From positions 1 through 49,226 of the forward strand of contig JBBRNO010000036.1 of the NCBI GenBank assembly GCA_038230275.1: 49,226 nucleotides of DNA. Direction: 5' to 3'. Both the position numbers and the translations under genes were made by a program. Each line of letters begins with the position of its first letter. Within the stretch, counting starts at the first letter, position 1. The notes under the pieces were generated by a model. The model was not told the DNA's origin and did not search any database. It was given only the letters and a program-made list of their open reading frames with translations. The DNA is from JANXXV01 sp038230275. Lineage in GTDB: Bacteria; Acidobacteriota; Terriglobia; Bryobacterales; Bryobacteraceae. Shown here in pieces: positions 24,108 through 32,923 of this stretch.

Positions 24108-24581
24108 CTAGGCGGGCTTTCCGTCGGCGCGCAGCGCGCGCAGCAGGTTCACCATTTCGATCGCGGTCATGGCCGCGTCAAACCCTTTGTTGCCGCTTTT
24201 CGCGCCCGCCCGGTCGATCGCCTGCTCCACCGAATTCGTAGTCAGCACACCGAAAGCAATCGGCACGCCCGTTTCCACGGACACATGCGCCAATCCACTG
24301 GCCGCGTTGCCCGCAACGTAATCGAAGTGCGGTGTATCGCCGCGGATCACGGCGCCCAGGCAGATCACCGCATCGTATTTCTGCTGCCTGGCCAGTTCAG
24401 CGGCGACGATGGGCATTTCCCATGCACCAGGTACGCGCACGATCACCGGGGCCGCGGCGCCATGCCGGAGCAACGCATCGAGTGCGCCTTCCAGCAGTCT
24501 TTCCGTAATGAAGCTATTGAAGCGGGAGAGTACGACGACCGCTTTCAAATCCTTCCCGTCTAAATTTCCTTCGATGACCAT
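24108..24581 (-). CDS. ribH: 6,7-dimethyl-8-ribityllumazine synthase
   Basis: A 157-residue enzyme of riboflavin synthesis that condenses 5-amino-6-ribitylaminouracil with dihydroxybutanone phosphate. Motifs: VVVLSRFNSFITERLLEGAL near the N-terminus, VPGAWEMPIVA, CLGAVIRGDTPHFDYV with the catalytic His, and PIAFGVLTTNSVEQAIDRAG. The ATG at 24581 fits the family start; a longer frame to 24755 overlaps the upstream gene. It is spaced 4 bp from the hydratase stop and 1 bp from nusB. No ribB/ribD/ribE are nearby and no FMN riboswitch was seen. Confidence 0.95.
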   Translation of the reverse strand: MVIEGNLDGKDLKAVVVLSRFNSFITERLLEGALDALLRHGAAAPVIVRVPGAWEMPIVAAELARQQKYDAVICLGAVIRGDTPHFDYVAGNAASGLAHVSVETGVPIAFGVLTTNSVEQAIDRAGAKSGNKGFDAAMTAIEMVNLLRALRADGKPA

Positions 24582-24585
24582 GATG

Positions 24586-25371
24586 TTATTTCCCAATGAA
24601 AACGGCAGGCCGCTTTTCCAGGAACGCTTTCGTCCCTTCCTTGTAATCTTCGGTGGCGGCCGATAAGCCAAACGCCGCTGCTTCGAACCGCAGCCCCTCT
24701 TCCAGACCGCTGCTGAGCCCGGCGTCCACCGCTTGCATCGCCAAGCCAACGCCAACCGTTCCGTTCTTCAAAATCTTCCGCAGCAAGATTCCCGCCGCGT
24801 CCAGAAGTTCACTCTGCGGGACCACTTGATTCACCAGCCCGATGCGATACGCTTCGGCTGCGTCTATTGGATCTCCCGTCAGCAGCATTTCCATTGCCCT
24901 GCCCCGCCCCACCAACCGCGGCAAGCGCTGCGTACCGCCGTAGCCTGGAAGCGTTCCCAACTTCACTTCCGGCTGGCCCAATTTCGCGTTGGCGGAGGCG
25001 ATGCGCAACGTGCAGGCCATCGCCAATTCGAGTCCGCCGCCCAGCGCGAATCCGTTGACGGCCGCCACAGATGGCTTGCTCATCAGTTCCAACCGACGGA
25101 ATGTCCGCTGACCTCGCAACGCAATCTGCTGCCCTTCCAGCGCGCTGGCCTCTGACAATTCTTTGATGTCGGTGCCTGCCACGAATGCCTTTTCGCCCGC
25201 CCCGGTGATGATCAGCGCCCGGACCGCCACATCTGTTTCCACCCGCGAAAACGCATCGTTCAATTCGCTAAAAGTCTCCGCATTCAAGGCGTTCAACTTC
25301 TGCGGCCGGTTCACCGTGAGGAGCGCAATCCCATTGCCGTCGATGTTAAATGCAATTTGGCTGTACGACAT
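24586..25371 (-). CDS. Enoyl-CoA hydratase/isomerase (crotonase family)
   Basis: A 261-residue crotonase with the oxyanion-hole segments KAFVAGTDIKEL and NGFALGGGLELAMAC. The two acid/base glutamates, E115 and E135 (QPEVKLG), are 20 residues apart as in true hydratases, followed by PGYGGTQRLPRLVG. It probably hydrates short-chain trans-2-enoyl-CoA (beta-oxidation or butyrate-type metabolism). The ATG at 25371 is chosen at the family start, since the region to 25575 would overlap lepA. It is first of the minus-strand set with ribH and nusB, divergent from lepA with a 34-bp gap that must hold both promoters or part of them. Confidence 0.92.
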   Translation of the reverse strand: MSYSQIAFNIDGNGIALLTVNRPQKLNALNAETFSELNDAFSRVETDVAVRALIITGAGEKAFVAGTDIKELSEASALEGQQIALRGQRTFRRLELMSKPSVAAVNGFALGGGLELAMACTLRIASANAKLGQPEVKLGTLPGYGGTQRLPRLVGRGRAMEMLLTGDPIDAAEAYRIGLVNQVVPQSELLDAAGILLRKILKNGTVGVGLAMQAVDAGLSSGLEEGLRFEAAAFGLSAATEDYKEGTKAFLEKRPAVFIGK

Positions 25372-25405
25372 ATGGGATACTTGAGGTTCAGCCTCATCAT
25401 ACCGC

Positions 25406-27214
25406 ATGGACCCCGCATTTATTAGGAATTTCTGTATTATCGCGCACATCGACCACGGCAAGTCGACGCTGGCCGACCGCCTGCTGGAGGTCACTGGCGC
25501 ACTCAGCCAACGGGAGATGATGGCCCAGGTGCTGGACTCCATGGATTTGGAGCGAGAGCGCGGAATCACCATCAAGGCGCATGCCGTGCGCCTGAACTAC
25601 ACCGCCAAGGACGGGATTGAGTATCAGCTCAATCTGATTGACACTCCGGGCCACGTGGATTTCACCTATGAGGTCTCGCGCAGTCTGCAGGCCTGCGAAG
25701 GCGCGCTGCTGGTGGTGGACGCCTCGCAGGGCGTGGAAGCGCAGACGCTGGCCAATACGTATCTCGCGCTGAACCATAATCTGGAACTCATTCCGGTGAT
25801 CAACAAAATCGATTTGCCATCTGCTGAACCGGAGCGCGTGCGCGAACAAATCGAACAACTGATCGGCCTGGATGCCAGCGACGCGATTCTGGTGAGCGCG
25901 AAACAAGGCATCGGGATTTTGGAAACACTGGAAGCGGTGGTGCACCGCGTGCCGCGTCCCAAAGGCGATCCGGAAGCGCCGCTGAAAGCGCTGATCTTCG
26001 ATTCGTGGTTCGATCCCTACCGCGGCGTCATCATTCTGATTCGGGTGATCGATGGCCGTATCAAGATTGGGCAGAAGATCCGGTTGTGGTCAAACGGTTC
26101 CACCCATGATGTGGAAGCGCTGGGGTATCACACACCGAAACCCATTCCGTGCGACGTGCTGTCCGCCGGAGAAGCCGGCTTTTTGCACGCCAACATCAAA
26201 ACAGTTTCCGACGCGAAGATTGGCGACACCATTGTCGATCACGCCAACCCCGCCGCCGAGGCACTGCCTGGTTTCCAGGAAATCAAGCCGATGGTGTTCG
26301 CCGGGCTGTATCCAGTGGAGTCCCACGAGCATGGGCTGCTACGCGACGCGCTGGAAAAGCTGCGGCTAAACGATAGCGCCTTCAATTTTGAACCCGAGAA
26401 TTCAGTCGCTTTGGGCTTTGGATTCCGCTGCGGCTTTTTAGGGCTGCTGCATTTGGAGATTGTGCAGGAACGGCTGGAGCGCGAGTTCAAGATCGACCTG
26501 ATCACCACCGCGCCCGGAGTGCGATATCGCATCACGCTCACCGGCGGCGAAATTATTGAGGTTGAGAACCCGTCGAAGTTTCCCGACCCGTCATCCATCG
26601 AGCAGATTGAGGAGCCGATTATCGAGGCGTCCGTGATCACGCGCGAGGAATACATCGGCGAGATCTTGAAGCTGCTGGAAGAGAAGCGCGGCACGCAGAT
26701 GAAGCTGGAGTACCTTCACGGCGGACGCATGTTGGTGGTGTATGAGTTGCCGCTGAATGAAATTGTGCTCGATTTCTACGACCGGCTGAAATCGGCATCA
26801 CGGGGATACGCCTCGCTGGACTACCACTTGTCGGGGCACCGCGTTTCGAAGATGGTGAAGTTGGATGTGCTGGTGGCCGGCGAACCAGTGGATGCGCTCT
26901 CCATCATCGTGCACAAAGACGTTGCGTACGAACGCGGCAAAATGCTGATTGAGCGGCTGCGGAAGTTGATTCCGCGGCAGATGTTTGAAGTGGCTTTGCA
27001 GGCGGCCATTGGGTCGAAGGTGATCGCCCGCGAGACTATTTCCGGCATGAAGAAGAACGTCCTTGCCAAGTGCTACGGCGGCGACATTTCGCGTAAGCGG
27101 AAGCTGCTTGAGAAACAGAAGGAAGGCAAGAAACGCATGAAGCGCGTAGGGCGCGTGGATATTCCGCAGGAAGCGTTCTTATCGGTGCTGAAAGTCAGTA
27201 CGGATAACGATTAA
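25406..27214 (+). CDS. lepA: Elongation factor 4 (LepA), ribosomal back-translocase GTPase
   Basis: A 602-residue GTPase with G1 AHIDHGKST (13-21), switch region RGITIK, DTPGHVDF and NKIDLPSA. The EF4-specific C-terminal part includes GFRCGFLGLLHLEI and ends IPQEAFLSVLKV. The length is typical (about 600). It acts on the ribosome in initiation or elongation quality control. The gene is complete and standard, divergent from the enoyl-CoA hydratase. Confidence 0.97.
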   Translation: MDPAFIRNFCIIAHIDHGKSTLADRLLEVTGALSQREMMAQVLDSMDLERERGITIKAHAVRLNYTAKDGIEYQLNLIDTPGHVDFTYEVSRSLQACEGALLVVDASQGVEAQTLANTYLALNHNLELIPVINKIDLPSAEPERVREQIEQLIGLDASDAILVSAKQGIGILETLEAVVHRVPRPKGDPEAPLKALIFDSWFDPYRGVIILIRVIDGRIKIGQKIRLWSNGSTHDVEALGYHTPKPIPCDVLSAGEAGFLHANIKTVSDAKIGDTIVDHANPAAEALPGFQEIKPMVFAGLYPVESHEHGLLRDALEKLRLNDSAFNFEPENSVALGFGFRCGFLGLLHLEIVQERLEREFKIDLITTAPGVRYRITLTGGEIIEVENPSKFPDPSSIEQIEEPIIEASVITREEYIGEILKLLEEKRGTQMKLEYLHGGRMLVVYELPLNEIVLDFYDRLKSASRGYASLDYHLSGHRVSKMVKLDVLVAGEPVDALSIIVHKDVAYERGKMLIERLRKLIPRQMFEVALQAAIGSKVIARETISGMKKNVLAKCYGGDISRKRKLLEKQKEGKKRMKRVGRVDIPQEAFLSVLKVSTDND

Positions 27215-27313
27215 CGGACGTTCGCCAGTTCCCGCTCCAGTGCCGTGCGCCGCAAACCCTGCGGGGCTAAGCAGTAGCAGACAGTCGATTCCAATCAGAG
27301 TTACAGTAAACGA

Positions 27314-28558
27314 ATGCTGCTTCGCTTCACGATAGTTCGTCTCGCGCTCTCGATTGCTCTGTCATTGTCCCAAATCGCCTCAGCCCAAATTTCCGTCAAG
27401 GCCAAGGCGATCCACGATTCGGCCCTGGTGATAGACACTCACGACGATACGCCGCAGCGCTTTTTGGACGGGAACTTCGACATCGCATCCACTGACCCGA
27501 AAGACCCCGGGCACATTAGCCTCGACAAAGCCCGCGCCGGAAATCTGGGGGCTATCTTCTTTTCCATCTGGGTGGAGCCGAAGTCGAACCAAGGGCATTA
27601 TGCCCGCAATGCCTTCGATCTCATCGATTCCGTCTATGAACAGGCGGCCAGGCATCCCGATCGCATGATGATGGCCTTCAGCACCGCCGACATTGAACGC
27701 GCGCACAAAGCAAATAAATTGGCGGCGCTGATGGGCATGGAAGGCGGCCACGCCATTGAGAACGACATTCATCTGCTGCGTAACTTCTACCGCCTGGGCG
27801 TGCGCTATATGACCCTCAGCTGGGCGAATACGAACGAATGGGCCGACGCCTCCGGCGATCAGAAAGATACCAAAGTGCAACATCACAATGGCCTGACAGA
27901 ATTCGGCAAACAAGTGGTGCTGGAAATGAACCGCCTGGGCATGATGGTAGACATCTCCCACGTTTCCGACAAAACGTTTTACGACACCATCGCCGCTACC
28001 AAGGCCCCGTTGATCGCGTCGCATTCGTCGTCGCGCGCCCTGACCAATCACCCGCGCAACATGACGGACGACATGCTTCGCGCCGTTGCCAAAAACGGAG
28101 GCACCGTGCAGGTGAACTTCTTCAACGGCTTTCTGGACACGAATTTCCGCAAGGCGATGAACGCACAGGAAAAAGAACGCGAGGCAGCCTCTGCTCTCTA
28201 CACGGCCAAGCTGAAAGCCGAAGGAAAGCCGGCTACGTATTTCGCCACCGAACCGGTGGAACGGGAATGGTTGGCGAGATTGCCGCGCACTCCACTGAAG
28301 TTACTGATCGACCATATCGATCACATCGCCAAAGTTGCCGGCGTGGATCACGTCGGGCTGGGCTCAGACTTTGACGGCGTCTCAGGCGCTACGCCGGAGG
28401 GGATCAATTCCGCCGCGGATCTGCCTAAAATCACACAGGCCTTGCTGGAACGTGGATATTCGGCGGACGACATTCACAAGATTCTCGGTGGAAATCTGCT
28501 GCGCGTTTTCCGTGAGGTGGAGCGTGTCAGCCGCAACATGCAGCTGTCACCGAAGTAA
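27314..28558 (+). CDS. Exported membrane dipeptidase (peptidase M19, renal dipeptidase type)
   Basis: A 414-residue protein with a signal peptide (about 1-24) and a TIM-barrel zinc dipeptidase. Metal ligands are H43 and D45 in VIDTHDDTP, E143 in GMEGGHAI, H216 in DISHVSD and H237 in IASHSSSRAL. DHVGLGSDFDG follows near residue 345. M19 enzymes hydrolyse dipeptides, often with a C-terminal D- or dehydro-residue. Export suggests periplasmic peptide scavenging, possibly linked to the TonB receptor downstream, although the 111-bp gap with a palindrome argues for separate control. Complete, with no odd features. Confidence 0.92.
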   Translation: MLLRFTIVRLALSIALSLSQIASAQISVKAKAIHDSALVIDTHDDTPQRFLDGNFDIASTDPKDPGHISLDKARAGNLGAIFFSIWVEPKSNQGHYARNAFDLIDSVYEQAARHPDRMMMAFSTADIERAHKANKLAALMGMEGGHAIENDIHLLRNFYRLGVRYMTLSWANTNEWADASGDQKDTKVQHHNGLTEFGKQVVLEMNRLGMMVDISHVSDKTFYDTIAATKAPLIASHSSSRALTNHPRNMTDDMLRAVAKNGGTVQVNFFNGFLDTNFRKAMNAQEKEREAASALYTAKLKAEGKPATYFATEPVEREWLARLPRTPLKLLIDHIDHIAKVAGVDHVGLGSDFDGVSGATPEGINSAADLPKITQALLERGYSADDIHKILGGNLLRVFREVERVSRNMQLSPK

Positions 28559-28566
28559 ACGTTTAC
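28555..28566. promoter_or_regulatory. LacI-family-like operator palindrome upstream of TonB receptor
   Basis: GTAAACGTTTAC is a perfect 12-bp palindrome straddling the dipeptidase stop codon, 104 bp before the TonB-receptor ATG. Its central AAACGTTT matches the core seen in LacI/GalR-family operators. No LacI-type regulator gene is in the window. Weak promoter-like boxes lie downstream (about 28580-28610). Confidence 0.4.
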
Positions 28567-28669
28567 GTCACTACCCGTTGCCGGATTGTAGACAAACTGT
28601 CATCCTACTGATACAGACCGGATGCTATGCTCTTCTCAATTCTCGAACAGATTCGCTTCCAATAAACCT

Positions 28670-31600
28670 ATGAAAAACACGATTATGAAGTACTCCGCCT
28701 TGTTACGGCCGGCGCTGGCGGTGCTGTTATTTGCCGCCTGTGCCCAGGCTCAGTTCGATACGGCGACCGTGCTTGGCACGGTGCGCGATCCGTCCACGTC
28801 CGCACTCGTTGGCGCCACCGTCAATCTGGTGAATACGGCGACCGGAGTCACCCAGTCCACCCTTACTAATGACGCTGGCGATTACCAATTCTTCAACGTG
28901 AAGATCGGACGCTACAAAGTGACCGCTGAAGCCAAGGGCTTCAAGAAAAGCGGCGCCGAAGAGTTTACGGCCACCGTAAATGCGCGCCAGCGCGTGGATA
29001 TGAAACTGGAAGTTGGGGACGTGTCTGAGATGGTTACGGTGGACGCGGCAGTAGCCCAACTGGAAACCGACAACAGCTCGCGAGGCACGGTGATCGGCAA
29101 CCAGCAGATTGTCGATTTGCCGCTGAATGGGCGCAACTATGCGGACTTGGCGCTGCTGGCTCCAGGCGTTCGCAAGTCGGATCTGGCGTACGGCGTACCA
29201 CCGCGCGATGCTTCGTTTAACGTCAACGGCATGCGCAGTTCGCAAAACAATTTCATGGTGGATGGCGTGGATAACAACTTCTACGGCACCTCAAACCAGG
29301 GCTTCACCAATCAGGTAGTACAACTGTCGCCTGACGCCGCGCAAGAGTTTAAGGTGGAAACCAGCAGCTATAGCGCGGAGTATGGGCGCGCCGGCGGGGC
29401 CATTATCAACGTGAGCGTTCGCGCAGGCACCAATCAGTATCACGGTGCCGTTTGGGAATACCTTCGTAACACCGAATTGAACGCCACCGGTTTCTTCAAG
29501 CCGCTGCTCAATCAGAAGCCGACCTTGATTCAGAACCAGTACGGCGCAGCCGTGGGCGGGCCCATCCGCAAGGACAAGGCTTTCTTCTTCGCCGACTATG
29601 AAGGCTTTCGCAGAATCGAAAAATCGGTCCAGTTCGCCACCATTCCCACGCTCGATCAACGCAACGGAATCTTCGCCGGTCCCATCCAGAATCCATTCAC
29701 CGGCCAGCAGTTCCTGGATGGCAAAGTGCCCCAGGCGCAGATCACTGCGTTCGCCAAAGGCGTGTTCGGTGAACTGCCCGCCCCGAACCTGCCAAGCCTG
29801 AGCAACAATCTGCAGACACTGCCGCGGCAGCCAACCCAGACCGATAAGGGCGATGTCCGCTATGACCAATACATCGGCACGAAGCTTACGGTATTTGGCC
29901 GCTATAGCCACCGCCTCTCAACCATTCAAGTTCCCGCCAGTATCCCTGGATTGGCCGGCGGCAACAGCAATGGCAATATCCGTGTGATGAGCTGGCAGAT
30001 TGCCCCTGGCGCTACCTATACGCTGAGCACGCGCTCCGTAGTGGAATTCCGCATAGGCCTTTCGCATACCGATGCAGGCAAGACGCCCTGGTTCGCGGGC
30101 CAGCCCAGCCTTGCTACGAAGTACGGCGTCACCAACTACCCCACCGATCCCCGCTTCACCGGGGGACTCTATTCGCAATCCATCAGCGGCTACACCGGCC
30201 TGGGCACACAGGGCAGCAACCCTCAATTCCAAAACCCGACCGTGATCAATCCTAAGGTCAACTATTCGCTGCTGTTCGGTAAACACAGCATCAAGGCCGG
30301 CTGGGAATATCAGAAGCTGAAAATTGAGATCGACGATTTCAATCCGAAGTCCGGCGGCGACACCTACGGCGGCCGCTTCAGCCAGGTTGCGGGAACACCC
30401 ACCAACAACGAGCAATATGTAGCGGACTTCCTGTTCGGCGCGCGCAGCAACTATACGTTGAACAACGCAGCCGTTGTGAAATACCTGCAACAAATGAATT
30501 TCTTCTACGTGCAGGACGATTGGAAGCCGACACGCAACCTGACTCTCAACATCGGTTTGCGCTATGAATATTCCACGCCGCAGTATCTGGAAAACAATTT
30601 ATTAACGAACTACAATCCGGCGACGAACTCGCTGGTACAAGCCAAGAGCGGCGGCATCTTCGAACGTAGCCTTGTCCACCCGGACCGCAACAACTTCGCA
30701 CCTCGTCTGGGCCTCGCCTATACACTGGACCCGAAGACCGTGATTCGCTCGGCCTACGCCATCAGCTACATTCACTTCAACCGCATGGGTGGCGAGAACC
30801 TGCTGGCGTACAACCTTCCGAATATTATCAATCCGTCGATTGATCAATTGCCCTCCACAACCGGAGCCAGCGGGCTGCCTCTCTGCACCAGCAACAGCCA
30901 GGTTCCCGGCACCTGCTTCCGCACTACGCAGATGGGATATCCCGATAATTTCCTTGCCGTCAGCAATGTGAAACAGACCAATGTGCGCGTGAACTATCTT
31001 CCTTCCGACTTTAAGACCAGCTACATCCAGACGTGGCATTTCACCATCCAACGGGAACTGGCCAAGGGCTGGGTTTTGGATACCGGCTACGTGGGTACGC
31101 GCGGCAACGGCCTGATGATCCTGGGCGATTATAACCAGGCTCGCCCGAATGGTCCTACCGAGAATTCGTCGCTGCAGGCCCGCCGGCCTATTCAGGAATT
31201 CGGCCCGATCCAGATTGCATACGGCGGCGGTTTTCTCACTTACCACGCGTTGCAGACCAAAGTGGAGAAACGCTTCAATGGCGGCTTCTACCTGCTGAAC
31301 TCCTTCACATGGTCGAAATCGATCGACAATGCCAGCGGGCATCTGGAAACAAACAACGGCGACAACTCGCGCGTCAACTATCGCGATGTGCGAAATGAGC
31401 GCGGACTCGGCGGCTATGACCAGCCCTTCAATAACACCACCACGGTCCTCTACGACCTGCCGTTCGGCAAGGGCAAGACCTTCGGAGGCGATTGGAATAA
31501 GGCCACGGACCTCGCCCTTGGCGGCTGGAGCCTAACCGCCATCAACACCATGAATACCGGCAGCCCGGTGAATCTGACCTACAGCCCGGCATCCGCTTTC

Positions 31601-31972
31601 AGTGTGAGCGGTTCCCCCAACTATCGACCGAACCTGATTGGCGATCCAATGATTCCTTCCGGTCAACGGACACCGCAACTGTGGCTCAACCCAGCCACGG
31701 TTGTAGTTCCCGCGGACCGTTCGGTCCCCTTCGGCAACGCGGGCCGCAACGTAGCGCGCGCTCCAAACTTCTACCAGATGGATGTTGGTCTGCATAAGGA
31801 TTTCAGCGTGACCGAGAAAGTGAAGGTTTCCTTCCGCACGGAAGCTTTTAACTTGCTCAACAAGACAAACTTCTCTGCGCCAAACGGAAACCGTTCCAGC
31901 AGCGCCTTCGGAAGCATTACCAGCACCTACCCGGCGCGGCAGATGCAGTTTGGTCTGAAGCTGCTGTTCTAG
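28670..31972 (+). CDS. Oar-like TonB-dependent receptor with carboxypeptidase-regulatory domain
   Basis: About 1100 residues. A signal peptide (about 1-27, ending AQAQ) is followed by a carboxypeptidase-D regulatory-like beta-sandwich (about 30-115; TVLGTVRDPSTSALVGATV). Next is a plug region with VDLPLNGRNYADLALLAPGV, FNVNGMRSSQNNFMVDGVDN and VETSSYSAEYGRAGGAIINV, then a long beta-barrel ending in an aromatic C-terminus (QMQFGLKLLF). This is the OmpA-related/Oar-type receptor family greatly expanded in Acidobacteriota, thought to import large or complexed substrates. The substrate is unknown. Met at 28670 (or 28685) gives the signal peptide; a start at 28622 lacks one. The preceding palindrome may be its operator. 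Confidence 0.92.
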   Translation: MKNTIMKYSALLRPALAVLLFAACAQAQFDTATVLGTVRDPSTSALVGATVNLVNTATGVTQSTLTNDAGDYQFFNVKIGRYKVTAEAKGFKKSGAEEFTATVNARQRVDMKLEVGDVSEMVTVDAAVAQLETDNSSRGTVIGNQQIVDLPLNGRNYADLALLAPGVRKSDLAYGVPPRDASFNVNGMRSSQNNFMVDGVDNNFYGTSNQGFTNQVVQLSPDAAQEFKVETSSYSAEYGRAGGAIINVSVRAGTNQYHGAVWEYLRNTELNATGFFKPLLNQKPTLIQNQYGAAVGGPIRKDKAFFFADYEGFRRIEKSVQFATIPTLDQRNGIFAGPIQNPFTGQQFLDGKVPQAQITAFAKGVFGELPAPNLPSLSNNLQTLPRQPTQTDKGDVRYDQYIGTKLTVFGRYSHRLSTIQVPASIPGLAGGNSNGNIRVMSWQIAPGATYTLSTRSVVEFRIGLSHTDAGKTPWFAGQPSLATKYGVTNYPTDPRFTGGLYSQSISGYTGLGTQGSNPQFQNPTVINPKVNYSLLFGKHSIKAGWEYQKLKIEIDDFNPKSGGDTYGGRFSQVAGTPTNNEQYVADFLFGARSNYTLNNAAVVKYLQQMNFFYVQDDWKPTRNLTLNIGLRYEYSTPQYLENNLLTNYNPATNSLVQAKSGGIFERSLVHPDRNNFAPRLGLAYTLDPKTVIRSAYAISYIHFNRMGGENLLAYNLPNIINPSIDQLPSTTGASGLPLCTSNSQVPGTCFRTTQMGYPDNFLAVSNVKQTNVRVNYLPSDFKTSYIQTWHFTIQRELAKGWVLDTGYVGTRGNGLMILGDYNQARPNGPTENSSLQARRPIQEFGPIQIAYGGGFLTYHALQTKVEKRFNGGFYLLNSFTWSKSIDNASGHLETNNGDNSRVNYRDVRNERGLGGYDQPFNNTTTVLYDLPFGKGKTFGGDWNKATDLALGGWSLTAINTMNTGSPVNLTYSPASAFSVSGSPNYRPNLIGDPMIPSGQRTPQLWLNPATVVVPADRSVPFGNAGRNVARAPNFYQMDVGLHKDFSVTEKVKVSFRTEAFNLLNKTNFSAPNGNRSSSAFGSITSTYPARQMQFGLKLLF

Positions 31973-32142
31973 AGCGCCGCATGAACAGGAAGGAATTTCT
32001 GTCCGGCGCCAGTCCGCGGCTAATCAATGCCGCGGCTGGCGCCGGAAAATTTTACTTCGCCCTCATTGCCGGCTCGCGCATCGTCGACGACTTCTACAGA
32101 GGGCCTGAAGGCAGCCCGGATAAACACGCACTACAGCTTGCC

Positions 32143-32907
32143 CTACTCCAGCGCGCCCGGCTTGGCGCCAAAGTAGATTTCTCCGGCACGGCTGACGCGG
32201 CCCCATCTTTCTCCCATACGCACCTCGGCCGTGCCGTCCACAAACTTCCTGGCCTCATCGAACCGCGGTGAGATTTCAAACTTACCCGTCTTATCGATAT
32301 AGCCCCAGCGGCCCCGCCACAACACCGTCGCCAGACCTTCCGAGAAATCGCCGCAATCGTCATAGAGCGGAGTAATCACGTAGCGGTTGTTCGTGCTGAT
32401 GTATCCCCATTTCATGGTGAACACTACGGCTGCCAGCCCTTCCGAAAAATTATGCGCGTCTGAATAATGGGGGTGAATGACGTATTCGCCCTGCCAGTTG
32501 ATGAAGCCATGCCGTCCACATTCGGAGACATGTGCCATGCCCTCTGAGAACTGTTCGGCGGTCTCAAATCGCGGACGGATCATCAGCTTGCCCTCGCGAT
32601 CCACGTATCCCCAACCGTTGCCGAAATCGCAAGCGAACAAATCCGGAGTCCTCCGCGGCGGCGGCTGTTGTTGCGGTGACGCTGACGGCGAATCCGCCAC
32701 TCTTGGTACGGCACCACGCAGCCGGTCGTAGGCGTTGTTGATCGACTTCAGCTTCTGCTCAGCCTTATCGCGAAGGCGCGGCGATTCGTTCTGGTAGCGG
32801 TCCGGATGCCAGACCTTCACCAGATCCAGATACGCGGCCTTAATCTCTTCCGCGGATGCACCCGGTTCCAATTCAAGGACGCCGTAAAGCTTTGCCAGTT
32901 CGTCCAT
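32143..32907 (-). CDS. DnaJ-domain protein with WG repeats
   Basis: The 254-residue protein has an N-terminal J domain (about 5-70, HPD at 34-36: VWHPDRYQNE), so it may stimulate a DnaK partner. A Ser/Pro/Gln-rich linker (about 72-88) follows. Then come four WG-type beta repeats (GWGYVDREGKLMIRPRF, GFINWQGEYVIHPHY, KWGYISTNNRYVITPLY, RWGYIDKTGKFEISPRF) and a shorter fifth. WG repeats are found in surface or signalling proteins of unclear function, and a J-domain fusion is uncommon. There is no signal peptide, so it is cytoplasmic. It lies 16 bp downstream of the carboxylase gene on the same strand and is probably co-transcribed. Confidence 0.88.
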   Translation of the reverse strand: MDELAKLYGVLELEPGASAEEIKAAYLDLVKVWHPDRYQNESPRLRDKAEQKLKSINNAYDRLRGAVPRVADSPSASPQQQPPPRRTPDLFACDFGNGWGYVDREGKLMIRPRFETAEQFSEGMAHVSECGRHGFINWQGEYVIHPHYSDAHNFSEGLAAVVFTMKWGYISTNNRYVITPLYDDCGDFSEGLATVLWRGRWGYIDKTGKFEISPRFDEARKFVDGTAEVRMGERWGRVSRAGEIYFGAKPGALE

Positions 32908-32923
32908 CGCGTCTATTCAAGCG

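Noticed and set aside
24586..25575. Longer enoyl-CoA hydratase start (329 codons)
   Set aside because: The extra 68 codons are antisense to lepA and lack family similarity; the ATG at 25371 fits the crotonase start.
31981..32271. A 96-codon frame starting MNRKEFLSGAS, like a Tat signal start
   Set aside because: It runs antisense into the DnaJ-WG gene. The start lacks the RR pair and what follows is not export-like. It could be a short relic but is not supported.
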